From an uncultured Bacteroidota bacterium (GTDB taxonomy: Bacteria; Bacteroidota; Bacteroidia; B-17B0; Aurantibacillaceae): a DNA stretch of 64,000 nucleotides. Shown here piece by piece: positions 1-9,132 of this stretch. Made by a program: the position numbers and the translations under genes. The first letter of the stretch is position 1. Every line of letters starts with the position of its first letter. The stretch is taken from NCBI GenBank assembly GCA_903834765.1, contig CAILKE010000055.1, forward strand, positions 62,001 to 126,000. The letters are read 5' to 3'. The notes beneath the pieces were generated by a model. It had not been told where the DNA came from. It searched no databases and saw only the letters and a list, made by a program, of their open reading frames with translations.

Positions 1-738
1 TTTCTATTATCACCTTATACTTGGCTATTTGCTGGTATTATATATTTACTAAAAAAATTATGGCATACTCCTTATAAAAAATGGATGTTAGGCTTTACAA
101 TTTTTGTCTATATTATTTCAAATTCATTTTTAGTTGACGAAGTGGTAAGAGCATGGGAATATAGCGACGACAATATTTATTTAAAAAATACAAAATATGA
201 TATAGCTATTGTTTTAGGTGGTATGGGAAGGATCGATGAACGTCAGCAACGGTTTGATTTTACTTATTCAGGTGATAGATTGTTTCAAACTCTTCCATTG
301 TATTTTCAAAAAAGGGTAGATAAAATATTAATAACAGGCGGTTCTGGCATTATAAATAAGCCAAACCAACGGGAAGCCATTTATATAAAAAAGTATTTGA
401 AATCTATTTCAATTCCTGATAGCAGTATTATCATTGAAAATAATTCAAAGAATACTTTTGAAAATGCGCTATTTTCCAAACAAATACTAGACAGTTTGAA
501 ATTTAAAGGTTCTATATTATTGGTTACCTCATCATTTCATATGCGGAGGTCATTAGCAATTTTTAAAAAAGTAGGATATAAAAATGTAACACCATTTGTT
601 ACCAATAAAATTTCTGGTTTACGAAAGTATGAATTCGATCATTGTTTAATTCCAAATGTTGAAGCTGTTGTTACATTAAATATTATACTTCATGAAATGA
701 TTGGCTATGTCACTTATAAACTCAAAGGATATTTATAA
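1..738 (+). CDS. DUF218 (YdcF/ElyC/SanA-like) membrane protein, 5' end missing
   Basis: The reading frame is open from the first base of the window, so the true start lies upstream; 245 residues are visible. The first visible segment and the stretch around bases 85-150 are hydrophobic, giving one or two N-terminal membrane helices. The rest matches the DUF218 fold: AIVLGGM near the start of the domain, ITGGSG, NTFENALFSKQIL, and LLVTSSFHMRRS, the last being the family's typical conserved motif. E. coli ElyC and SanA of this family influence cell-envelope integrity, but the biochemical activity is not established. The next gene is about 100 bp downstream, with no clear operon link. The family call is firm; the function is not. 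Confidence 0.85.
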   Translation, partial: FLLSPYTWLFAGIIYLLKKLWHTPYKKWMLGFTIFVYIISNSFLVDEVVRAWEYSDDNIYLKNTKYDIAIVLGGMGRIDERQQRFDFTYSGDRLFQTLPLYFQKRVDKILITGGSGIINKPNQREAIYIKKYLKSISIPDSSIIIENNSKNTFENALFSKQILDSLKFKGSILLVTSSFHMRRSLAIFKKVGYKNVTPFVTNKISGLRKYEFDHCLIPNVEAVVTLNIILHEMIGYVTYKLKGYL

Positions 739-836
739 ACCTTGCAAAAAACAAATATTACTATATCCAATGATGATTAAATTAATGTTAATTTTACATC
801 AAATTTAGTAGTTTTGATTATATAGATATTAATATT

Positions 837-1241
837 ATGGCAATAACAATTAAACAACTTTTAGATAAAAATAAAAAATCATTTGATAATCAGTTCTTTA
901 TTGAGTCCATTAACCTCTCATATATTCTTACAAATAAAGCTTTAAAACAAATTGTAAAAGATGAGTTAAATCAAGAAGTGATTGAACAAAAAATAAAAAC
1001 AACAAATTTAATTAGTCATATTAAAAAAGAATTTGTTGCTAACCCTGCAATAAAAAGTAAATTATCAAAAAAAGTAGTAAAAGATATCGAGCTCTTCATA
1101 AAACTATACAAAGCGATTGGTAAAGAATTGAAATATCAATATCCTGAAAAGAAGATTGCTGAAACCGCACAACTAGGTATTAATTGTATTATTATATTAA
1201 ATACAAGTTTAATAAAGATTAAGAATAATACAGTTGATTAA
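837..1241 (+). CDS. Hypothetical protein, helical and lysine-rich
   Basis: I do not recognise this 134-residue protein. It is rich in Lys, Ile and Asn, has no signal peptide, and a hydrophobic stretch near the C-terminus (INCIIILNTSLI) is too short and polar to call a membrane helix with confidence. The spacing of hydrophobic residues suggests helices. It stands alone between a DUF218 gene and a SpoIIE phosphatase, all on the same strand with intergenic gaps of about 100 and 165 bp. It begins with ATG after an AT-rich leader with no Shine-Dalgarno sequence, which is normal for this phylum. Its codon use resembles its neighbours. Confidence 0.55.
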   Translation: MAITIKQLLDKNKKSFDNQFFIESINLSYILTNKALKQIVKDELNQEVIEQKIKTTNLISHIKKEFVANPAIKSKLSKKVVKDIELFIKLYKAIGKELKYQYPEKKIAETAQLGINCIIILNTSLIKIKNNTVD

Positions 1242-1406
1242 CTAACTATGTTATTAATTTGTTTATTCGACCATTAAAGAATAGCTCACTTTGAAATTAA
1301 TTATATAAGAAGATGAATCTTAAATAAATTCTATAATAGATTTGTAGATACTTCTCTTTAATAATAATTAGTTAATATTAGCTTACCGCGGACTTAATTT
1401 TAGGTA

Positions 1407-2213
1407 ATGACCTTTGTCCCCATGAAAATTTCATCTATGTTACAGCCTATTATTACAAAACAAGAAAACAGTTTAATATACGCTCAAACAATTCAAAATG
1501 GTTTATTACCTAAGCCAAGACATTTCGAGAAATTTTTCAATAAGCATTTTGTTGTTTACAAACCTCAAGATAAAATCGGGGGTGATTTTTATTGGTTAAC
1601 AAAAAAAAATGATGTTATTTTTTTTGCTTTAGCAGATTGCACTGGGCATGGTGTATCTGGTGCTATGCTGTCTGTATTAGGTATTAGTTTGTTAAATTAC
1701 GTGATTCAAAAAAACTTTGATAACGTAGGCGATTACTTGACGGAATTAGATAAAAAATGGATAGAAACATTTAATAATGAAATAACGGATTCTTTTTATA
1801 ATAATGATTGGTTAGAAATTACACTTATATCATTTAATACTAAAACGCGTGAATTTCAATATTCATGCGGTGGAGGTGAGTTCGCAATCTATCAAAATAA
1901 CAATATAAAAATTTATAAAGGCAATAGTTATCCCATTGGAGGATGGCAAATCGAAAAGAATAGAAAGTTTGATACTTATAATTTAAGGTTGGAAGAAGAA
2001 GCAAAATTATATTTCTTTTCTGATGGAGTCAAGCATCAATTCGATTCTACTAATACCAAAAAATTTAGTCGTAAACGGTTGTTAAATGTGTTAGAGCATT
2101 ATAATACCTCTTCGATGAGTGAACAAAAAGATTTATTTGAGTTTGTATTAAATACATGGCAGGAAAGAACAACGCAAACTGATGATATAACTTTAATAGG
2201 TATAGAATTTTAA
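1407..2213 (+). CDS. Stand-alone SpoIIE/PP2C-type serine phosphatase
   Basis: This 268-residue protein is almost entirely one SpoIIE-type phosphatase domain. The metal-binding motifs are present: GGDFYW, ADCTGHGVSGAMLS and, at the C-terminus, TDDITLIGIEF. Such enzymes dephosphorylate serine or threonine, classically on anti-sigma-factor antagonists, using Mn or Mg. The short N-terminal part (YAQTIQNGLLP) is the linker helix seen just before the catalytic domain in larger sensors; it matches the junction in the 695-residue TPR phosphatase at 7018-9105. This gene therefore looks like the output half without its own sensor. ATG codons at 1407 and 1422 are both possible starts. No partner anti-sigma factor is encoded nearby. 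Confidence 0.85.
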   Translation: MTFVPMKISSMLQPIITKQENSLIYAQTIQNGLLPKPRHFEKFFNKHFVVYKPQDKIGGDFYWLTKKNDVIFFALADCTGHGVSGAMLSVLGISLLNYVIQKNFDNVGDYLTELDKKWIETFNNEITDSFYNNDWLEITLISFNTKTREFQYSCGGGEFAIYQNNNIKIYKGNSYPIGGWQIEKNRKFDTYNLRLEEEAKLYFFSDGVKHQFDSTNTKKFSRKRLLNVLEHYNTSSMSEQKDLFEFVLNTWQERTTQTDDITLIGIEF

Positions 2214-2338
2214 TTTACAATGTTAATTTAATATTAATATTATTAATAATCCGTGTATTATTTTTAATGTTAAGTTAACACAAAATTAATGTAAACCTTA
2301 AGTAGCCGTCGTTTTTTTGCACCTTATAATTTAAGATC

Positions 2339-2446
2339 ATGTTCAGACAAATTACTTTCATTCTATCAATAATAGTTCTTACATCGTCAATTTCTAAAGC
2401 TCAAACAGGTAAAATTTCAGGTAAAATTATTGATGCAACTATATGA
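2339..2446 (+). pseudogene. 35-codon remnant of a CarboxypepD_reg-type receptor gene, overlapping the next start codon
   Basis: An ATG at 2339 opens a 35-residue peptide: a good signal peptide (FILSIIVLTSSISKAQ) followed by TGKISGKIIDA, the usual first strand of the CarboxypepD_reg-like domain at the N-terminus of Bacteroidota TonB-dependent receptors. It then stops at TGA 2444-2446. That stop overlaps the ATG of the regulator at 2443 (ATGA arrangement). The seen facts are the peptide and the overlap. The inference is that a deletion joined the start of a receptor gene to the regulator, or that the short reading frame now works as a translationally coupled leader. A promoter-like TTTGC lies at 2316-2320. 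Confidence 0.6.
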
Positions 2447-3135
2447 CTCACTCATTTAATATTGTTTTTTGCTCTAATCAAGAATCAGCTGTTTTAAAAG
2501 CAATCGATTATTTGAAAGAAAGATCTTACACCGTTTTTTATACGGAAACAGAGAACGATTTGTTGAGCTTATTACATAGTCATGAAATACATTTAGTAAT
2601 AGTTGAACTTGATTTTAAAAGTAAGGACGGTATTAGCATAACAAATGAGATTCGTAATTTAAAAACGATTGAACAACCTTATATTGTTATTTTTACAAAT
2701 AAAGATGATGATTATATTCAAATTACTGCCTTAAATGCTGGTGCTGATGATTTTATTATAACCCCCATAAAGCCTGCACTTCTTGAACTTCGAATTGCTA
2801 TGCTTAAAAAAAGATTATTATCTAAAAAAAGTACTGATATAGAAAACATATCTACTAAAAAATTTCATGTTGATAAAGAACAATATCTTATTATTACTGA
2901 AAACGGAAAAATAGCGCTACCTCGTAAAGAGTTTGAAATGATTAGTCTTATGTATTTCAATTCTAATAAAACATTTACACGCCAAGATTTTGCTAAACAA
3001 ATATGGGATTCTATCGAAGTTGCAAAAAGTAGAACCATTGATATACATATTCGTAATATTAGAAGAATACTCGGAAATAATGTAATCAAAACCACAAAAG
3101 GTATTGGTTATACAATCAATAAAGATATTCTTTAA
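2443..3135 (+). CDS. OmpR/PhoB-family response regulator with degenerate receiver
   Basis: This 230-residue protein has an N-terminal receiver-like domain (about residues 5-120) and a C-terminal winged-helix DNA-binding domain (about 137-226, with RTIDIHIRNIRRIL and KGIGYTINKD). The receiver lacks the usual active site. The acidic pair after strand 1 is replaced by Cys-Ser-Asn (residues 10-12). The position that aligns with the phosphoacceptor Asp is Glu55 (LVIVELDF), and the conserved Lys is Thr107 (DDFIITP). Thr85 is kept. It is probably phosphorylation-independent or locked in an active-like state; Asp57 is an unlikely alternative acceptor. No histidine kinase is adjacent. The start overlaps the stop of the 35-codon remnant. 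Confidence 0.85.
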   Translation: MTHSFNIVFCSNQESAVLKAIDYLKERSYTVFYTETENDLLSLLHSHEIHLVIVELDFKSKDGISITNEIRNLKTIEQPYIVIFTNKDDDYIQITALNAGADDFIITPIKPALLELRIAMLKKRLLSKKSTDIENISTKKFHVDKEQYLIITENGKIALPRKEFEMISLMYFNSNKTFTRQDFAKQIWDSIEVAKSRTIDIHIRNIRRILGNNVIKTTKGIGYTINKDIL

Positions 3136-3253
3136 AAATCTTCACTTTTTTATTTAAAACAGTAATTATAGCTTTTTTTGGCCTGAATATTTTAAGTATT
3201 CTAAGCTTCAAAATGGCTCAAAATTGTTATATTCGCAAGGTAAATTGTGAAAA

Positions 3254-4393
3254 ATGACGACTTTGACTAAAAAGATCCAAATGGTTGACTTAAAAGGTCA
3301 ATACGAAAAAATAAAAGCCGAAGTAGATGCAGGAATTCAAGAGGTATTAAATACATCTGCATTTATTAATGGCCCAGCTGTAAAAGAATTCCAATCAGAT
3401 TTAGAAAAGTACTTACATGTTAAATATGTTATTCCTTGCGCTAATGGAACGGATGCATTACAAATTGCAATGATGGCATTAGATTTAAAACCAGGCGATG
3501 AAGTTATTACTGCTAGTTTTACATATGTAGCAACTGCTGAAGTTATTGGTTTATTGGGTTTAACGCCAGTTTTGGTTGATGTGTATCCTGATACATTTGA
3601 CATCGACATCGAGGCCATTGAAAAAGCTATTACTCCAAAAACAAAAGCAATTGTTCCTGTGCATTTATTTGGGCAATGTGCCGACATGGAGCGCATTATG
3701 GCTTTAGCAAAAAAACATAATTTATATGTGATTGAAGATGTGGCTCAAGCTATTGGCGCAGATTATACATTTTCTGACGGTAAAAAAGCAAAAGCTGGAA
3801 CAATAGGAACAGTTGGTTGCACTTCATTTTTTCCAAGTAAAAATTTAGGTTGTTATGGAGATGGTGGTGCTATGTATACAAACAATGATGAGTTAGCAAA
3901 GAAATTACGAATGGTAGCTCATCACGGACAAAGCGTACAATATGTGCATGATGTATTAGGCGTAAATTCTCGGTTAGATACTATACAAGCTGTAGTATTA
4001 AAAGCAAAATTAAAGCATTTGGATGAGTATGCAACTGCTAGAAATAAAGCCGCCGATTATTATGATAAAGCTTTAGCTAATCATCCAAAATTAAAAACAC
4101 CTGCAAGAGCAAAAAACTCGACTCATGTATTTCATCAATATACATTGCTATTAAATGGAGTTGATAGAGCTAAATTAAGGGAACAATTATCTGAACGCGG
4201 TATACCCGCAATGATTTACTACCCAATTCCATTGCATGAACAAAATGCCTATAAAAGCGATCGATTTAAAAAAGGTGATTTTCCAGTTACAGAAAAATTA
4301 TGTGCAACTGTTTTATCATTACCTATGCATACCGAAATGGACGAGGAAACATTAAAATACATTACAGATAACTTATTAGAATTAGTAAAATAA
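3254..4393 (+). CDS. DegT/DnrJ/EryC1 family nucleotide-sugar aminotransferase
   Basis: This 379-residue protein is a PLP-dependent aminotransferase of the DegT/DnrJ/EryC1 (AHBA synthase) family, which aminates keto-sugar nucleotides for surface glycans. The motifs seen are IPCANGTDALQIAMMALD for cofactor binding, IEDVAQAIGA, and SFFPSKNLGCYGDGGAM, where the Lys near residue 196 forms the Schiff base. The length is normal. It is followed after 5 bp by the UDP-glucose dehydrogenase and then by UDP-glucuronate decarboxylase, so the three genes form an operon. The likely substrate is a UDP-linked keto-sugar such as a 3-keto-GlcNAcA-type or 4-keto derivative, but the sequence alone does not settle which. 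Confidence 0.92.
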   Translation: MTTLTKKIQMVDLKGQYEKIKAEVDAGIQEVLNTSAFINGPAVKEFQSDLEKYLHVKYVIPCANGTDALQIAMMALDLKPGDEVITASFTYVATAEVIGLLGLTPVLVDVYPDTFDIDIEAIEKAITPKTKAIVPVHLFGQCADMERIMALAKKHNLYVIEDVAQAIGADYTFSDGKKAKAGTIGTVGCTSFFPSKNLGCYGDGGAMYTNNDELAKKLRMVAHHGQSVQYVHDVLGVNSRLDTIQAVVLKAKLKHLDEYATARNKAADYYDKALANHPKLKTPARAKNSTHVFHQYTLLLNGVDRAKLREQLSERGIPAMIYYPIPLHEQNAYKSDRFKKGDFPVTEKLCATVLSLPMHTEMDEETLKYITDNLLELVK

Positions 4394-4398
4394 ATAGT

Positions 4399-5721
4399 AT
4401 GAAAGTTGCAATTGTAGGAACAGGATACGTAGGATTAGTTACAGGTACATGCTTTGCGGAAGTAGGCATGGATGTTACTTGCGTTGATATTGATCAAAAT
4501 AAAATTGATAATTTACATAAAGGTATATTACCAATATATGAGCCAGGCTTAGATGAAATGGTAACACGTAACGTTCAAAAAAAACGTTTACATTTTTCCA
4601 CATCATTAAAAGAAAGTATTCAAGGAGCTGAAGTTGTTTTTATTGCTGTTGGTACTCCACCTGATGAAGATGGCTCTGCAGATTTGAAATATGTATTAGC
4701 GGTTGCTTCAAGCGTAGGAGAACACATGCAACACCCTTTAGTAATTGTTACTAAAAGTACAGTTCCAGTTAGTACTGCTGAAAAAGTTAGAAAGGCCTTA
4801 CAAACTCAATTAGATAAGCGTGGATCTAAATTAGATTTTTACGTAGCATCAAATCCGGAATTCTTGAAGGAAGGCGCTGCTATTGAAGATTTCATGAAAC
4901 CCGATAGAATTGTAGTTGGAGTAGATAGACATGAAGCTGAAGATTTGATGCGTAAATTATACAAACCATTTTTAATGAATGGACATCCTATTTATTTTAT
5001 GGATATCCCTTCTGCCGAAATGACTAAATATGCGGCGAATGCAATGCTAGCTACTAAAATTAGTTTTATGAATGATATTGCCAATCTTTGTGAAATTATG
5101 GGCGCAGATGTGAACATGGTGCGTAAAGGAATAGGAAGCGATACACGTATTGGAACGAAGTTTATTTATCCTGGTGTTGGATATGGTGGAAGTTGTTTTC
5201 CGAAAGATGTAAAAGCACTAATTAAAACAGCTAAAGAAAATAAATACAACATGCGTATTTTAAATGCTGTGGAAGAAGTGAATGAAAGCCAAAAAGAAGT
5301 TTTATTTGACAAAGTAAAAGCACATTTTAAAGGAGATTTGAAAGGAAAGAAATTTGCTTTATGGGGATTATCCTTTAAACCGAAAACTGATGATATGCGC
5401 GAAGCACCATCATTGGTTATCATCGAAAAATTATTAAATGAAGGAGCAAGCGTTGTCGCCTACGATCCTGTAGCTATGCATGAAGCAGAGCGTACCTTAG
5501 GTAAAACCATTGAGTATTCAACAGATATGTATGATAGCTTAAATGGACAAGACGCATTATTAATAGTAACGGAATGGCCAGAATTTAGAGCCCCTGATTT
5601 TAACGAATTAAATAAACGTTTAACTCAAAAAACATTATTTGACGGAAGAAATATTTTCGATCCTCAGGATATGAAAAAATTAGGTTATAACTATTATTGT
5701 ATTGGAGTAAGAACAAACTAG
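4399..5721 (+). CDS. ugd: UDP-glucose 6-dehydrogenase family protein
   Basis: The 440-residue protein catalyses NAD-dependent oxidation of UDP-glucose to UDP-glucuronate. It shows the N-terminal dinucleotide motif GTGYVGLVTG, the NPEFLKEGAAI motif, and the catalytic GVGYGGSCFPKD motif with Cys266 and the nearby Lys. The C-terminal domain contains FKPKTDDMREAPS, typical of UDP-glucose/GDP-mannose dehydrogenases. It lies 5 bp after the aminotransferase and 15 bp before the UDP-glucuronate decarboxylase, which would use its product. Related enzymes oxidise UDP-GlcNAc or UDP-ManNAc, but the neighbouring decarboxylase favours UDP-glucose. Confidence 0.94.
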   Translation: MKVAIVGTGYVGLVTGTCFAEVGMDVTCVDIDQNKIDNLHKGILPIYEPGLDEMVTRNVQKKRLHFSTSLKESIQGAEVVFIAVGTPPDEDGSADLKYVLAVASSVGEHMQHPLVIVTKSTVPVSTAEKVRKALQTQLDKRGSKLDFYVASNPEFLKEGAAIEDFMKPDRIVVGVDRHEAEDLMRKLYKPFLMNGHPIYFMDIPSAEMTKYAANAMLATKISFMNDIANLCEIMGADVNMVRKGIGSDTRIGTKFIYPGVGYGGSCFPKDVKALIKTAKENKYNMRILNAVEEVNESQKEVLFDKVKAHFKGDLKGKKFALWGLSFKPKTDDMREAPSLVIIEKLLNEGASVVAYDPVAMHEAERTLGKTIEYSTDMYDSLNGQDALLIVTEWPEFRAPDFNELNKRLTQKTLFDGRNIFDPQDMKKLGYNYYCIGVRTN

Positions 5722-5736
5722 TAAGAAAAGGACATT

Positions 5737-6723
5737 ATGCAAAAAAGAATATTAATAACAGGGGCAGCTGGTTTTTTAGGATCACATTTATGTGACCGTT
5801 TCATTAAAGAAGGTATGCAGGTTGTGGCAATGGATAACCTCGTTACAGGAGATTTAAAAAATATCGAACATTTATTTAAACTACCTCAATTTGAATTTTA
5901 TCATCACGATGTCAGTAAATTTATTCATGTGCCTGGGAACATCGATTACATCTTACATTTTGCATCTCCTGCAAGTCCGATTGATTATTTGAAAATTCCT
6001 ATTCAAACATTAAAAGTTTCTTCCTTAGGAACACATAACGTTTTAGGATTTGCACGTGTAAAAAAAGCAAGAGTATTAGTTGCTTCCACAAGCGAAGTAT
6101 ACGGAGATCCTACAGTTCATCCTCAAACAGAAGAATATTGGGGAAATGTTAATCCTGTTGGACCACGCGGTTGTTATGATGAAGCTAAACGTTTTATGGA
6201 AGCTTTAACAATGGCTTATCATGAAACACATGGATTAGAAACTCGTATCATTCGTATCTTTAATACATATGGGCCTAAAATGCGATTAAACGATGGTCGT
6301 GTATTGCCTGCTTTTATTGGTCAAGCATTGCGTGGTGAAGATTTAACGATGTTTGGCGATGGTAGTCAAACACGTAGTTTTTGTTTTGTAGATGATTTGG
6401 TTGAAGGTATTTACCGATTATTAATGAGCGATTATCATTTGCCTGTAAACATTGGTAACCCTGATGAAATTAGTATTAAAGATTTTGCTGATGAAATTTT
6501 AAAATTAACTGGATCAAATCAAAAATTAATTTCGTTGGCTTTACCAAAAGATGATCCAAAACAACGTAAACCAGATATTACAAAAGCAAAAGCGTTGTTA
6601 GGTTGGGAGCCAAAAGTAAACAGAGCGGAAGGTTTAAAAATTACGTACGAATATTTTAAAACCTTAAGTCAAGACGAATTAAATAAAACTGAACACCGTA
6701 ATTTAGAAACTTTAAACAAATAA
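5737..6723 (+). CDS. UDP-glucuronate decarboxylase (UDP-xylose synthase), extended SDR
   Basis: This 328-residue extended short-chain dehydrogenase carries the NAD motif [12 protein letters not shown] at its N-terminus and the catalytic [12 protein letters not shown] with Tyr147 and Lys151. The GDP segment of [12 protein letters not shown] and the [11 protein letters not shown] segment are typical of UDP-xylose synthases. It converts UDP-glucuronate to UDP-xylose with internal NAD recycling. It follows ugd directly, so the pair makes UDP-xylose from UDP-glucose. A UDP-4-keto-xylose intermediate could also be a substrate for the aminotransferase two genes upstream; this is inference. The acylphosphatase frame begins 2 bp after its stop. 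Confidence 0.92.
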   Translation: MQKRILITGAAGFLGSHLCDRFIKEGMQVVAMDNLVTGDLKNIEHLFKLPQFEFYHHDVSKFIHVPGNIDYILHFASPASPIDYLKIPIQTLKVSSLGTHNVLGFARVKKARVLVASTSEVYGDPTVHPQTEEYWGNVNPVGPRGCYDEAKRFMEALTMAYHETHGLETRIIRIFNTYGPKMRLNDGRVLPAFIGQALRGEDLTMFGDGSQTRSFCFVDDLVEGIYRLLMSDYHLPVNIGNPDEISIKDFADEILKLTGSNQKLISLALPKDDPKQRKPDITKAKALLGWEPKVNRAEGLKITYEYFKTLSQDELNKTEHRNLETLNK

Positions 6724-6725
6724 TT

Positions 6726-6998
6726 CTGTTACGCCACTATAATATAATTGTAAAAGGAAAAGTTCAGCGAGTATCTTATCGCTTTTGCACACACGCGAAA
6801 GCTTTAAAGTGTAACCTAACGGGTTATGTAAAAAACTTGCATAGCGGTGAAGTATTAATAGAGGCCGAAGGATTAGAGGACGATATCAATAAACTCATTG
6901 ATTGGTGCTATGTAGGGTCTCCCTTATCTAAAGTAACTGAAGTTATTGCCGAAGAAGGAGAAGTCAGGAATTTTGAAACATTTGAGGTGAAGAAGTAG
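6726..6998 (+). CDS. acyP: Acylphosphatase, non-ATG start and altered active-site loop
   Basis: An open frame of 90 codons from 6726 encodes a full-length acylphosphatase, a small cytosolic enzyme that hydrolyses acyl phosphates. The motif region reads IIVKGKVQRVSYRF followed by LTGYVKNLHSGEVLIEAEG. The catalytic Arg19 and Asn37 are present, counting CTG as residue 1. No ATG, GTG or TTG precedes the conserved part: relatives usually begin Met-x-His-Tyr just where this frame has CTG TTA CGC CAC TAT. CTG 6726 (2 bp after the upstream stop) is the best guess; ATT 6723 is another. The normally invariant Gly of VQGV is Arg15. It may be translated by coupling, or be an early pseudogene. Confidence 0.75.
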   Translation: MLRHYNIIVKGKVQRVSYRFCTHAKALKCNLTGYVKNLHSGEVLIEAEGLEDDINKLIDWCYVGSPLSKVTEVIAEEGEVRNFETFEVKK

Positions 6999-7017
6999 GT
7001 TTAAAAGAATATCTCAT

Positions 7018-9105
7018 TTAAACCCTAATACCTATTAAAGTAACATCATCAACCTGTTCCAAATTACCTAGCCAATTTTTAAAAGTTGCTTCTAAAATTT
7101 GCTTTTGTTCATTCATTGATAAGTGTGCATTAGCAAAGATAAGTTCTCGTAAATTTTTTATCATAAATTTTTTACCTTTCTCACCACCAAACTGATCAGG
7201 GAAACCATCAGTTAATGTATAAATAACATTGCCTGTTTGTAATTCAAATTCTTGCTGAGAGAAAGGAACATTTTGTTTATCATGTTTACCTATTGGCATT
7301 TTATCGGGCCTGATCTCAATAATCTCTTTTTCTCTAACAATCCAAATTGGATTATTTGCCGCCGCAATTATTATTTTTTTATTCTTAAAATCATAAACCG
7401 TTATGCTTGCATCCATTCCGTCTTTACCACCTTCTGCGCTTCCATCATTTTTCAATCGCTCAATAATTGTTTTCCGGGTAGCATCAAAAATTTCTGCAGG
7501 CTGGCTTAATTCTTCTACTGCCTTTTCTAAACTTGTAACATTTAATAAACTCATAATGGCGCCAGGTACTCCGTGCCCTGTACTATCAGCTGTTACTAAA
7601 GCAAAATTTCCATTCAAAAGTTTTGCTGCCCAATAAAAATCTCCACTAACAATATCTTTGGGTTTAAATAAAATAAAGTAATCGTTTAAATTATTATCTA
7701 ACAACTCCTTTGTAGCTATAAAACTTCGCTGAATTCGTTCAGCGTAATTTATGCTATCAGTTATTTCTTTATGTTTTTCTTCAACTAGATTCTTCTGTAA
7801 TTCTATAATAGTATTTTGCTTACGCGTCAATCTAAGAGTTCTGAAAACAAAAACAGTGAATATAATTACTAATAATAATACACCAGAAACCAAAAATAAA
7901 ACAGTTTTCTGCCGTTTTTTATCTGTAGTTACAACAGCGTCTTTTATTTTTTGATTGGCTTTAGTTTCAACTTCTTTTTTTTCAAAGATATATTGCATTT
8001 GTTGCTCTACCGATTTCTTTGTTGTTTCTACATTGTTTATACTATCTCGGTAAGCTATATAAAGTTTGTTATGCTCAAACGCATCCTTATAATTTTCCAA
8101 TGAACTATCTACTACTGCTAAACCTTGGTAACCATCACGTATTTCTATTAACCCCCCAACTTCTTTAGCTAAAAAAATAGAACTTTCAAAATTCTTTTTC
8201 GCATCTATGTTTTTATCCATTAAAGTTTCTACAACACCTAGACTACCGTATGCTCTTGCAATACCTAACTTATCACCTATTTCTTCGCAAATTTTCATAA
8301 CCTTTACAAAATAATTTAAAGCCTCTTTATAATTACCTTGTCTAAAAAAAGTTGTTCCAATACCATCATATGAAATAGACATGGCATTTGCATCGTTTAA
8401 CTCAGTCGATATTACTAATGCTTTATGATAATTTTCAATTGCTTCAGGGTAATTACTTTGATCGGAAAGAATAGACCCTATGCAATTATAGGATGTACTC
8501 ATTCCTAATTTATCTCCTTGTTTTTCTCTTATTTTTAAAGCCGACAAATGATACTTCAATGCGGCTTTATAATCTCCTTGCAGTGCACATATATTACCAA
8601 TATTATTATAGTTATTTGAAGCCCAACTATCATTACCTATTTCTTCATTTATTTTTAAAGCTAAAAAATAATTTTTTAAAGCTTCAGGAAAATTTCCTTT
8701 TTCATTATAAATCAAACCAATATTATTGTATGATCCAGCCTTTCCTTTTTTATCGCCCAATTCATTTCTAATTACTAAAGCTGCTTCATGGTTTTCGATA
8801 GCTGAAGGATAATTCCCTTGGTACCAATAAATAATTCCCAAATTACTATAAGCGTTAGCAATCCCCGCTTTATAAGTTATTTTTTTAGCAAATGTTTTTG
8901 CCTTTTCAGCATAAGTTATAGAGGTATCGTAATTTCCTGTTCGCCATAAATGTTTAGTGATTTCAAGTAAAGCCTTAACTTTATTAGTATCTTCTTTGCT
9001 TGTTTTGAATACAATTTTCAAGGAGTCTATTGTTTTGTCTTGAGAATAACAGACAAATACAGAAAGTGTAAATATTAAAAAAAAAGTTGTAAATATTTTT
9101 TTCAT
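7018..9105 (-). CDS. TPR-repeat sensor with C-terminal SpoIIE phosphatase
   Basis: A 695-residue protein with a signal peptide (ends near VCYSQD), about seven tetratricopeptide repeats of the NIGxIY/GDYxxALKYH type (about residues 40-350), one membrane helix (LFLVSGVLLLVIIFTVFVF, near residues 403-422), a short coiled coil, and a C-terminal SpoIIE phosphatase domain with SGDFYWA, ADSTGHGVPGAIMS and DDVTLIGIRV. The TPRs lie on the periplasmic side and the phosphatase inside the cell, so it probably converts an envelope signal into serine/threonine dephosphorylation. This architecture is common in Bacteroidota. It is convergent with the acylphosphatase, 19 bp apart. The ligand is unknown. Confidence 0.9.
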   Translation of the reverse strand: MKKIFTTFFLIFTLSVFVCYSQDKTIDSLKIVFKTSKEDTNKVKALLEITKHLWRTGNYDTSITYAEKAKTFAKKITYKAGIANAYSNLGIIYWYQGNYPSAIENHEAALVIRNELGDKKGKAGSYNNIGLIYNEKGNFPEALKNYFLALKINEEIGNDSWASNNYNNIGNICALQGDYKAALKYHLSALKIREKQGDKLGMSTSYNCIGSILSDQSNYPEAIENYHKALVISTELNDANAMSISYDGIGTTFFRQGNYKEALNYFVKVMKICEEIGDKLGIARAYGSLGVVETLMDKNIDAKKNFESSIFLAKEVGGLIEIRDGYQGLAVVDSSLENYKDAFEHNKLYIAYRDSINNVETTKKSVEQQMQYIFEKKEVETKANQKIKDAVVTTDKKRQKTVLFLVSGVLLLVIIFTVFVFRTLRLTRKQNTIIELQKNLVEEKHKEITDSINYAERIQRSFIATKELLDNNLNDYFILFKPKDIVSGDFYWAAKLLNGNFALVTADSTGHGVPGAIMSLLNVTSLEKAVEELSQPAEIFDATRKTIIERLKNDGSAEGGKDGMDASITVYDFKNKKIIIAAANNPIWIVREKEIIEIRPDKMPIGKHDKQNVPFSQQEFELQTGNVIYTLTDGFPDQFGGEKGKKFMIKNLRELIFANAHLSMNEQKQILEATFKNWLGNLEQVDDVTLIGIRV

Positions 9106-9132
9106 TCCAAAATCATATTAAGTATTAATAAA

